Notes under the pieces: model-generated
What the model was told of the DNA's origin: nothing
What the model saw: only the letters and a program-made list of their open reading frames with translations
Databases searched by the model: none
NCBI GenBank assembly: GCA_026986055.1
Contig: JALSPH010000274.1
Span: 1-6,114 of the forward strand
DNA length: 6,114 bases
Origin: Campylobacterales bacterium
GTDB lineage: Bacteria; Campylobacterota; Campylobacteria; Campylobacterales; Hydrogenimonadaceae
Direction of reading: 5' to 3'
Shown: positions 1-5,513 of the stretch, piece after piece
How the letters are laid out: each line of letters opens with the position of its first letter
Position numbering within the stretch: position 1 is the stretch's first letter
Translations under genes and position numbers: made by a program

Positions 1-141
1 GCGGTCGAGTCGAATGCCTCTACCCTGCCCGGAATCATCCGCGAAATGCTCCTTTCAAGAACGAGCGAGAGGGAAGGAAGGGTTATAGACAAGGACCAGG
101 AGGGGAGCATGGAGAGAAAGAAGATAGAGGGGTACTTTTAG
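1..141 (+). CDS. cysD: Sulfate adenylyltransferase small subunit CysD, C-terminal end (partial)
   Basis: The window opens inside a reading frame of 46 residues ending at TAG 139-141. The tail contains [10 protein letters not shown], then [20 protein letters not shown] and ends in EGYF. This matches the conserved C-terminus of CysD, which in E. coli has a near-identical SERQGR-IDRDQAGSMELKK...GYF ending (recalled, not searched). CysD is the catalytic N-type ATP pyrophosphatase subunit of ATP sulfurylase; it makes adenosine 5'-phosphosulfate (APS) from ATP and sulfate in the cytoplasm, driven by GTP hydrolysis in its partner CysN. The partner gene follows directly after a 61-bp gap, the normal cysDN order. 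The catalytic PP-loop region lies upstream of the window, so only the C-terminus can be judged. The frame is open and shows no sign of damage. Confidence 0.93.
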   Translation, partial: AVESNASTLPGIIREMLLSRTSEREGRVIDKDQEGSMERKKIEGYF

Positions 142-170
142 TGGTGAGTGATGAGTGGTGAGTGATGAGT
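141..170 (+). repeat. Tandem 7-bp repeat GTGRTGA, four units plus GT
   Basis: Units at 141-147 (GTGGTGA), 148-154 (GTGATGA), 155-161 (GTGGTGA) and 162-168 (GTGATGA) are followed by a partial GT at 169-170. It can equally be read as two exact copies of a 14-bp unit. The array begins on the last base of the cysD stop codon and lies in the only gap between cysD and cysN. Because the period is not a multiple of three, the TGA triplets fall in all three forward frames, and each unit also carries a GTG. Its role is unknown. Confidence 0.9.
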
Positions 171-202
171 TTTAAAACTGATGTATAGAGAGGGGAAAAA
201 GG

Positions 203-1714
203 ATGATAGAGCAACTAATCAAAAGTGAAAACGATCGAAAGTCGAATGTCGTTGGTGAAGAGAAACTGAAAGATATAGAGAAGTACCTCAAAGAGCACGA
301 GAACAAGGAGATGCTGCGCTTCATTACATGCGGCAGTGTCGACGACGGTAAAAGTACGCTCATAGGAAGACTGCTTTATGACAGCAAAACGATCTTTGAA
401 GATCAGTTAAGCAGTGCAAAAAAAGATAGCAGAAAGTTCGGTACCACCGGAGAGGAGATAGACTTCGCTCTTCTTATCGACGGTTTACAGAGCGAACGTG
501 AACAGGGTATTACCATCGATGTGGCGTACAGGTTTTTCGCGACCGACAGACGCAAATTTATCATAGCCGACACTCCCGGTCACGAGCAGTACACCAGGAA
601 TATGGTAACAGGAGCCAGTACGGCCAATCTCGCGATAATATTGATAGATGCGAGAAAGGGAGTTTTGACTCAGACAAGAAGGCATAGTTATATAGCCTCT
701 TTGCTTGGAATAAAACATATACTTGTCGCCGTCAACAAGATGGATTTGGTAGATTATTCGCAAGAGAGGTTCGAAGAGATAAAAAGAGAGTACGAAGAGG
801 AGGTTATAAAAAAACTTCCAACCGACGACTCCCTGCTATCTTCTATCGACTTCATTCCTTTGAGCGCACTGAAGGGTGACAATGTGGTGAGTCTCAGTGA
901 AAATATGGAGTGGTACAGCGGCAAACCGCTGCTCGAATTCTTAGACACGGTTGAGATAGCTAAAGATATAAACCTTGAGACTTTCAGGTTTCCCGTACAG
1001 TATGTAAACAGGCCGAACCTCGACTTCAGAGGCTTCAGCGGAACCATCACCGGCGGAAGCGTAAGAGTTGGCGACGAGATCACCGTTTTGCCATCTGGAA
1101 AAAGGTCGAAGATCAAAAGCATAATAAACGCAGGCGACATATCTGAACGAAACTGCCTGGAGTCAAACGTTGAACATTTTAGACCCGACATCGAATATTA
1201 CGCTCCTATGGCTGTTACGATCACGCTTGAAGATGAGATAGATATAAGCAGGGGGGATATGATCGTAAAAGCTGACGACCCCCTTGAAACCTCCGAAACC
1301 ATAAAAGCGATGGTGGTCTGGATGGATGAGGAGCCGCTCAAAATAGGCAGGGAGTATGAGATAAAGAGGGCTACTACCGTTATAGACGCCGTTTTCGAGA
1401 CCATCCACTTCAAAAAAGATGTCAACAGTTGGGAGGAGATAGAAACGAGCGAGCTTGCTCTGAACGAGATAGGAGAGTGTACTCTCGCTCTTACAAGAAA
1501 GATCGCTTGCGACAACTATGGAGCCATCAAAGGGACGGGAAGCTTTATTGTAATCGACAAGATAACGAACCATACGGTCGGCGCCGGGATGATCGTAGGA
1601 ACAAGTGCCAAGAGTGCAAGCAGCAAAAGAGCCTACAACCGGGCGGAGATCGAGCTGAACGCTTATATTAGAAAACACTACCCGGAGTGGGGATGTGCAA
1701 AGATCGGGGAGTAG
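203..1714 (+). CDS. cysN: Sulfate adenylyltransferase GTPase subunit CysN
   Basis: A 503-residue translation-factor-type GTPase that drives APS synthesis by CysD. The G-domain motifs are all present: P-loop GSVDDGKS (residues 44-51), switch I GITID (102-106), DTPGH (123-127), NKMD (178-181) and SAL (221-223). The stretch RKFIIADTPGHEQYTRNM is typical of CysN. Beta-barrel domains II and III follow from about residue 262, with QYVNRPNLDFRG and DEIDISRGD, and the protein ends near HYPEWG. There is no C-terminal APS-kinase domain, so this is CysN and not a CysNC fusion. The ATG at 203 has a GAGAGGGG Shine-Dalgarno (188-195) about 7 nt upstream. Compared with E. coli CysN (about 475 residues) it has a longer charged N-terminus and roughly 15 extra residues around 311-334 in the barrel region. 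It lies between cysD and the sulfite reductase in one operon. Confidence 0.96.
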   Translation: MIEQLIKSENDRKSNVVGEEKLKDIEKYLKEHENKEMLRFITCGSVDDGKSTLIGRLLYDSKTIFEDQLSSAKKDSRKFGTTGEEIDFALLIDGLQSEREQGITIDVAYRFFATDRRKFIIADTPGHEQYTRNMVTGASTANLAIILIDARKGVLTQTRRHSYIASLLGIKHILVAVNKMDLVDYSQERFEEIKREYEEEVIKKLPTDDSLLSSIDFIPLSALKGDNVVSLSENMEWYSGKPLLEFLDTVEIAKDINLETFRFPVQYVNRPNLDFRGFSGTITGGSVRVGDEITVLPSGKRSKIKSIINAGDISERNCLESNVEHFRPDIEYYAPMAVTITLEDEIDISRGDMIVKADDPLETSETIKAMVVWMDEEPLKIGREYEIKRATTVIDAVFETIHFKKDVNSWEEIETSELALNEIGECTLALTRKIACDNYGAIKGTGSFIVIDKITNHTVGAGMIVGTSAKSASSKRAYNRAEIELNAYIRKHYPEWGCAKIGE

Positions 1715-1721
1715 CCCCAGC

Positions 1722-1727
1722 AAGGAG
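1722..1727 (+). promoter_or_regulatory. Ribosome binding site deciding the sulfite reductase start
   Basis: AAGGAG lies 3 nt before ATG 1731 and 6 nt before ATG 1734. The spacing favours 1734, giving a protein beginning MKES. The longest open frame could begin at GTG 1695 inside cysN, but that would add 12-13 residues overlapping the cysN end with no family similarity I can recognise. Confidence 0.65.
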
Positions 1728-1733
1728 AAAATG

Positions 1734-3323
1734 ATGAAAGAGAGTAAAGCCCAGCGTGTAGAGAGGATAAAGAGAGAGAAAGATGGCCTCGACGTCATAG
1801 AAGATATCTATAGATACGCCCGAAGCGGCAAAGATGTGGACCCTGAAGATATAGACCGCCTAAAATGGTACGGACTCTACACCCAAAACAGAACTCTTCA
1901 GCCCGAAGATGACGATAACCAATATTTCATGCTTCGCGTCAAAATAGAGAACGGCACAATAGAGAGAGAGCAGTTAAAAGCTCTTGGAGAGATATCTCTA
2001 AAATATGCAAGAGGCACCGCAGACTTCACCACAAGACAGGATCTGCAGTATCACTGGGTATCGATGAAGGATCTTCCGGCAATCTTCGAAAAGCTTGAAG
2101 AGGCTGGACTTACGACGAGAATGGCTGCCGGAGACGTAGTGCGAAACACGGTAACCTGCCCGCTGAACGGAAAGTCGGGAAGCGAGATCGTCGATGTCGG
2201 AAGCGTTGTAAAAGAGATCAATTCGCTCTTCGACGCCAACAGAGACTTCAGCAACCTGCCCAGAAAGTTCAAAATAGGTGTAAGCGGCTGCTCCAGCCAC
2301 TGTATGCCGCATGAGATACAGGATCTTAGCTTCGTCGCCCAAAGAACCGAAAACGGCGACGTGAGGTTTGCTCTCTTTGCAGGCGGCGGCCTCGCCAGCA
2401 ACAGACGTTTCGCCGACTTTCTGGGCTATATAAAAGAGGAGCAGATAGTACCTATCGCAAAAGCCACCGTAGAGATATTCAGAGATTTCGGAAACCGCCA
2501 GAAGAGAAACAGAGCGAGGCTGGGACATCTGATAAAGGAGTGGGGAGCAGAAAAGTTCAAAGCGACTCTTGAAGAGATAAGCGGTGTCAAGATCGTCGAC
2601 GGGCCCTATCCAAAGGTAACGGAGTCCAAAAAGAGGCACCATTGCGGCATCATGCCGGCTAAAGAGAAGGGACGAAGTCATATCGGATGTGCGATTTTCG
2701 GCGGAGTCTTCGGCGGCGAAAGAGTTCTGAAGCTTTACGAAATCATGAAAGAGAGAGGAGTCTCCCAGATAAGGACGACGACGAAACAGAACTTCATCAT
2801 TACCGATGTTCCCGAAAATGAGGTAAAGAGCCTTTGCGAAGAGCTGGAAAAGATGAGAGTAAACCCATACCCTTCGGCATTTAGAACCAGAACTACGGCA
2901 TGTACCGGTCTGGATTTCTGTAAATTCGCTATAAGCGAAACAAAAAGTGTGGCTCAAAATGTAGCCCTCTATCTTGAAAACAGGTTTCCCGCATTCGGCG
3001 AACCGGTAACTATAAGCGTAAACGGCTGTCCCAACTCGTGTGCACATCCCTGCATAGCGGATATCGGGCTCAGCGGCACGACTTTCAAGCGTAACGGTGA
3101 GAGCATAAAAGGGTTCGAACTTCTTGTAGGCGGAAAGATAGAGGGGCAAAATAGCCTTTTTTCGAAAAGAACGGGAGTGTTGCTTGCACCTGACGAAATT
3201 GCGGAATTTTTGGAGAAAGTTATAGAAGATTACATCGAAAGCGGCGAAAGTACTATTTCAGAATATTTCTACAACTTTGAAATATCGACAATCTATAACA
3301 GGAAGGTTAGTTTGGTAAAATAG
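1734..3323 (+). CDS. Ferredoxin-type sulfite reductase (siroheme, [4Fe-4S]; nitrite/sulfite reductase family)
   Basis: A 529-residue cytoplasmic enzyme with the duplicated ferredoxin-like/siroheme fold of assimilatory nitrite and sulfite reductases. It reduces its substrate by six electrons, here most likely sulfite to sulfide. The cluster and siroheme ligands are C390-x5-C396 (CTGLDFC) and C432-x3-C436 (CPNSC). Predicted anion-binding residues are R101 (in TTRQ), R137 (in GDVVRN), K178 and K180 (in LPRKFK). The second lysine is the sulfite-reductase state; plant nitrite reductase has Asn at that position (recalled from the spinach enzyme). The overall length and CTG-x2-FC motif resemble the ferredoxin-dependent branch rather than E. 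coli CysI, and no flavoprotein CysJ gene is seen, so ferredoxin is the likely donor. The gene starts 19 nt after cysN, which places it in the sulfate-assimilation operon. Nitrite reductase remains the alternative; context and K180 argue against it. Confidence 0.88.
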   Translation: MKESKAQRVERIKREKDGLDVIEDIYRYARSGKDVDPEDIDRLKWYGLYTQNRTLQPEDDDNQYFMLRVKIENGTIEREQLKALGEISLKYARGTADFTTRQDLQYHWVSMKDLPAIFEKLEEAGLTTRMAAGDVVRNTVTCPLNGKSGSEIVDVGSVVKEINSLFDANRDFSNLPRKFKIGVSGCSSHCMPHEIQDLSFVAQRTENGDVRFALFAGGGLASNRRFADFLGYIKEEQIVPIAKATVEIFRDFGNRQKRNRARLGHLIKEWGAEKFKATLEEISGVKIVDGPYPKVTESKKRHHCGIMPAKEKGRSHIGCAIFGGVFGGERVLKLYEIMKERGVSQIRTTTKQNFIITDVPENEVKSLCEELEKMRVNPYPSAFRTRTTACTGLDFCKFAISETKSVAQNVALYLENRFPAFGEPVTISVNGCPNSCAHPCIADIGLSGTTFKRNGESIKGFELLVGGKIEGQNSLFSKRTGVLLAPDEIAEFLEKVIEDYIESGESTISEYFYNFEISTIYNRKVSLVK

Positions 3324-3332
3324 TAACTATAT

Positions 3333-3343
3333 TTGTAGTACAA
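3333..3343. repeat. Inverted repeat TTGTA-G-TACAA upstream of the cytochrome promoter
   Basis: A perfect 5-bp inverted repeat with a 1-bp centre, 45 bp upstream of the putative -10 box. The loop is too short for an RNA hairpin, so a DNA-binding site is the better reading. The same half-site words recur in inverted order at 3388-3403. Confidence 0.45.
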
Positions 3344-3384
3344 CAGATTATTTTACTTAAATTTACATAATTTTTACACACTCT

Positions 3385-3393
3385 TGCTACAAT
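3385..3393 (+). promoter_or_regulatory. Extended -10 promoter for the first tetraheme cytochrome
   Basis: TGCTACAAT fits the extended -10 consensus TGnTATAAT with one mismatch. The region upstream (3351-3380) is T- and A-rich with no well-spaced -35 box, as is usual for sigma-70 promoters in Campylobacterota. Transcription would begin near 3400, leaving a leader of about 30 nt before the strong Shine-Dalgarno AGGAGG (3420-3425). The gap 3324-3430 shows no intrinsic terminator for the preceding cys operon, so some read-through is possible. Confidence 0.6.
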
Positions 3394-3403
3394 TGAAGTT
3401 GTA
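3388..3403. repeat. Inverted repeat TACAA-N6-TTGTA overlapping the -10 box
   Basis: TACAA at 3388-3392 and TTGTA at 3399-3403 form a 5-bp inverted repeat across the -10 box and predicted start site. A factor bound here would be placed to repress the promoter. The half-sites match those at 3333-3343. No known regulator is identified from this motif. Confidence 0.4.
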
Positions 3404-3430
3404 AAGATAAAAAAACTATAGGAGGATTTC

Positions 3431-4198
3431 ATGAAGATGAATCACATAGCGAAAGTTGCAGCCGCTGCACTACTCACTTTCGGAGTAACTTCTGCAATGG
3501 CTGTAATTACAGGAAGTAAGCACGACCTCTCTGCTTCAGGTGGTGGTACTATCAAGGCAAATGCAGGGCAGAACAACGACGAAATATGCGTATACTGCCA
3601 CACCCCGCACGCCTCTAACACAGACTTCTCAGGTGCACCTCTTTGGAACAAAGCTACACCTACGGGGTCTTTCAAAATGTATGGAGCTACAGCTGCAGGC
3701 GTAGCCGGACAGACTATAGCAGGAACTACTACTGAGATTCAACCAAGCGCACCTTCGCTTGCATGTCTTAGCTGCCATGACGGTGTAAGCGCTATCAACT
3801 CCATCGTTAACGCTCCCGGTTCGGGCGGATATGTAGCAGGTGGACAAAACGTTGCATTCGGCGCTACTGCTGCCGGAACGGCATTCACTATGCCTGCAGG
3901 CGTGACTCAGATAGGTGACGGTTCCACTCAACCAAACCCTGATCTTACCAACGACCACCCTGTATCTATCACATACGTAGAAGGTGCGGCTAGCCTGAAG
4001 CCCGTTACTACTGCTATTACCGGATGGAGCGGTGCTACGACCATTGCCGGTCTTCTTAGAAACGGCAAAGTGGAGTGCGGAAGCTGCCACGATCCTCACC
4101 TCGGTGAAAGTGACACTTTCCTCAGAAGAAACAAAGCGACTGTCGGCGAAAACAGCAACGCGGGTAGCCGTGTATGTCTGACTTGCCACGACAAGTAA
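3431..4198 (+). CDS. Secreted tetraheme c-type cytochrome
   Basis: A 255-residue protein with a Sec signal peptide (basic start, hydrophobic 7-20, likely cleavage after AMA at 24) and a mature part of about 231 residues. There are four heme-attachment motifs: CVYCH (53-57), CLSCH (112-116), CGSCH (216-220) and CLTCH (249-253). The first and third extend to CHTPH and CHDPH. The mature protein has exactly four other histidines (H31, H60, H176, H223), enough for bis-His ligation of every heme. The spacers are rich in Gly, Ala, Thr and Ser and poor in charge, suggesting a compact fold with little secondary structure. It should act in electron transfer in the periplasm, at the outer surface or outside the cell. 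The start has a perfect AGGAGG at 5-nt spacing. It has its own promoter and terminator, and a paralog begins at 5491. Similarity to filament-forming tetraheme cytochromes such as OmcE is only suggested by heme number and ligation. Confidence 0.93.
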   Translation: MKMNHIAKVAAAALLTFGVTSAMAVITGSKHDLSASGGGTIKANAGQNNDEICVYCHTPHASNTDFSGAPLWNKATPTGSFKMYGATAAGVAGQTIAGTTTEIQPSAPSLACLSCHDGVSAINSIVNAPGSGGYVAGGQNVAFGATAAGTAFTMPAGVTQIGDGSTQPNPDLTNDHPVSITYVEGAASLKPVTTAITGWSGATTIAGLLRNGKVECGSCHDPHLGESDTFLRRNKATVGENSNAGSRVCLTCHDK

Positions 4199-4208
4199 GC
4201 CGCTAAAG

Positions 4209-4244
4209 ATGGGCACGGCCTTCAGGGGTCGGCCCATTTTTTTT
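4209..4244 (+). terminator. Rho-independent terminator after the tetraheme cytochrome
   Basis: The arms at 4209-4220 (ATGGGCACGGCC) and 4227-4237 (GGTCGGCCCAT) form an 11-bp stem with a single bulged A and one G-T pair, around a 6-nt loop TTCAGG. Eight Ts follow immediately (4237-4244). It begins 10 nt after the cytochrome stop, so the cytochrome is probably transcribed mainly alone. Confidence 0.93.
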
Positions 4245-4255
4245 GCCATAAGTAG

Positions 4256-4267
4256 AATTGTCATGGG
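4256..4267 (+). repeat. Direct repeat AATTGTCATGGG, upstream copy
   Basis: An exact 12-bp match to 4354-4365, with start points 98 bp apart and unrelated flanks. This copy lies just after the cytochrome terminator and has no -10 box at a suitable distance downstream. Chance recurrence of a 12-mer in a gap this short is unlikely (of order 0.1% by a simple count). Confidence 0.6.
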
Positions 4268-4280
4268 AAATCGAGATTTC
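4267..4280. repeat. Palindrome GAAATC-GA-GATTTC
   Basis: A perfect inverted repeat with 6-bp arms and a 2-bp centre, overlapping the last base of the upstream 12-bp direct repeat. The centre is too short for a stable RNA hairpin, so it looks like an operator for a dimeric regulator, about 100 bp upstream of the propeller-gene promoter. The regulator is unknown. Confidence 0.45.
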
Positions 4281-4311
4281 TCAGAACAATTTTATCGTGA
4301 CTCTTTGCGTT

Positions 4312-4333
4312 CTTTATAAAGTATTTTAATACT
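4312..4333. repeat. Overlapping palindromes CTTTATAAAG and AGTATT-TT-AATACT
   Basis: CTTTATAAAG (4312-4321) is a perfect 10-bp palindrome. It shares two bases with AGTATT-TT-AATACT (4320-4333), a perfect inverted repeat with 6-bp arms and a 2-bp centre. The second has the same geometry as the palindrome at 4267-4280 but a different sequence. The region is very AT-rich, which makes chance palindromes easier. Confidence 0.4.
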
Positions 4334-4353
4334 CATACTGCCCGCATCTTTTA

Positions 4354-4365
4354 AATTGTCATGGG
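4354..4365 (+). repeat. Direct repeat AATTGTCATGGG, downstream copy
   Basis: The second exact copy of the 12-bp element at 4256-4267. This copy contains TTGTCA, the putative -35 box of the propeller-gene promoter, so a factor recognising the repeat would contact the polymerase site directly. Confidence 0.6.
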
Positions 4366-4382
4366 CACTTTTCTGATATAAT
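4356..4382 (+). promoter_or_regulatory. Promoter of the NHL lipoprotein-cytochrome unit
   Basis: TATAAT at 4377-4382 is preceded by TG at 4374-4375, giving the perfect extended -10 TGATATAAT. TTGTCA at 4356-4361 matches the -35 consensus at 5 of 6 positions, but the spacer is only 15 bp, so the extended -10 probably carries most of the activity. Transcription would begin near 4389, about 30 nt before the TTG start. Confidence 0.72.
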
Positions 4383-4418
4383 GACGACATATCGAATAAC
4401 AAAGTGTAAGGATGTGCC

Positions 4419-5513
4419 TTGAAAAAACTCTTTTTTCGACTACTATCTATATTTGTATTAGCTCTGTTGGGTACCGGTTGCGCTCCCAAAAAAAGTGAAG
4501 AGCTGCGAATCATTATGCCGCCGCCGCCGGAAGATCCGAAGATATTCTATGTGGACAGTTACAGAGGTGAAGCTAATTTCAAAGAGACAAAAGTTCTCGA
4601 TGCACTGATTGGAGAGGAGCAAAAGGGGATAGGAAAGAACCTCTTCAAGCCTTACGGCGTTGCTGCAAAAGGTGATAACATATACGTTACCGACACGGCT
4701 ATAGGCCTTGTATTCGTTATCGACAGAAAAAACAAGAAAATCACATTTCTCGGTGACAGACCTCCCGGAAAGCTAGCTCTTCCTGTAAGCATAGCTATCG
4801 GCAAAAATGACACTATATACGTTTCGGACTCGAAACTGAAAAAGGTATTTGGGTACCGAAAAAACGGCTCTCTCTTTTTCGCTCTTGGAGAAAAAGGGGA
4901 GTTCAGGCGCCCTTCAGGCATAGCTATAAACAAAAAACTCAACAGAATTTACGTAGTCGACACGAAATCGCATAATGTCAAAGTTTACGATCTTACAAGC
5001 GGAAAACTACTTTTTGAGTTTGGGAAAAGAGGCATAGAGGAGGGAGAGTTCAACTTCCCGACAAATATTGCGATAGATCCGAGAAACGACAATGTTGCGG
5101 TAGTCGACACTCAAAACTTCCGAGTCCAGATTTTCGACAAAGACGGAGACTTTTTGAGTAAATTCGGCCGCCTTGGAGACAAACCCGGAATGTTTGCACG
5201 ACCGAAGGGAATAGGCATAGATTCGGAAGGCCACATATATGTCTCCGACGCTGCATTCAATAATGTTCAGATCTTCGACGACAAAGGAAACATACTTCTC
5301 TATTTCGGAGGTGCCGGTTTCGAACCTTCTAAGTTCTATCTTCCGGCAGGGGTCTATGTGGATGAGAACGATCTTGTCTACATTGTCGACTCTTTCAACG
5401 CTCGGGTACAGGTTTATCAGTACGTAAGCGAGCGGTGGAAAAAAGAGCACCCCGATGAGTACAGAAAGCTCAAAGAGTATGGGGGAGAAAATGAAAATGA
5501 GAGCGTTAAATAA
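4419..5513 (+). CDS. Lipoprotein with six-bladed NHL-type beta-propeller
   Basis: A 364-residue envelope protein. The N-terminus (MKKLFFRLLS, then a hydrophobic stretch to GTGC) is a lipoprotein signal with Cys21 as the predicted lipidated residue; the box lacks the usual Leu at -3. A Pro-rich linker (MPPPPEDP, about 33-40) leads to six NHL-like blades near residues 78-113, 121-160, 164-208, 213-258, 261-306 and 308-337. Each has a P-x-G/N-I-A/G-I start, an I/V-Y-V-x-D strand and a V-x-V/I-F/Y strand. A charged 27-residue tail follows. The TTG start at 4419 is chosen because AAGGA (4408-4412) lies 6 nt upstream, and the next in-frame Met (residue 33) would remove the signal. The propeller has no CxxCH motif, so it is more likely a scaffold or partner than an electron carrier. 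Its end overlaps the following cytochrome gene by 23 nt. Its specific function is unknown. Confidence 0.88.
   Translation: MKKLFFRLLSIFVLALLGTGCAPKKSEELRIIMPPPPEDPKIFYVDSYRGEANFKETKVLDALIGEEQKGIGKNLFKPYGVAAKGDNIYVTDTAIGLVFVIDRKNKKITFLGDRPPGKLALPVSIAIGKNDTIYVSDSKLKKVFGYRKNGSLFFALGEKGEFRRPSGIAINKKLNRIYVVDTKSHNVKVYDLTSGKLLFEFGKRGIEEGEFNFPTNIAIDPRNDNVAVVDTQNFRVQIFDKDGDFLSKFGRLGDKPGMFARPKGIGIDSEGHIYVSDAAFNNVQIFDDKGNILLYFGGAGFEPSKFYLPAGVYVDENDLVYIVDSFNARVQVYQYVSERWKKEHPDEYRKLKEYGGENENESVK

Noticed and set aside
1706..1718. GGGG-AGTAG-CCCC hairpin at the cysN stop codon
   Set aside because: It is only four base pairs with no T tract. It is not a terminator and probably arises by chance inside the operon.
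1695..1733. GTG 1695 as the start of the sulfite reductase
   Set aside because: It overlaps the end of cysN and adds residues without family similarity. AAGGAG at 1722-1727 points to ATG 1731/1734 instead.
1163..1798. A 211-residue minus-strand open frame opposite the cysN end and sulfite reductase start
   Set aside because: It spans two well-supported + genes, has no recognisable motif and no convincing ribosome binding site.
1998..3149. A 383-residue minus-strand open frame opposite the sulfite reductase gene
   Set aside because: The + strand encodes a complete enzyme with all ligands. The antisense product shows no recognisable domain and is an effect of codon bias on the opposite strand.
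3629..4264. A 211-residue minus-strand open frame opposite the first cytochrome and its terminator
   Set aside because: It runs through the terminator hairpin and mirrors the cytochrome gene. Its Ser/Val/Cys-rich translation matches no family I know.
4292..4513. A 73-residue minus-strand frame across the intergenic region and the start of the propeller gene
   Set aside because: It is antisense to the promoter, RBS and signal peptide of the propeller gene and has no supporting motif.
4518..4531. CCG triplet run in the propeller gene as a possible variable repeat
   Set aside because: It is short and encodes a Pro linker after the lipid anchor. In-frame triplets give no phase-variation switch.
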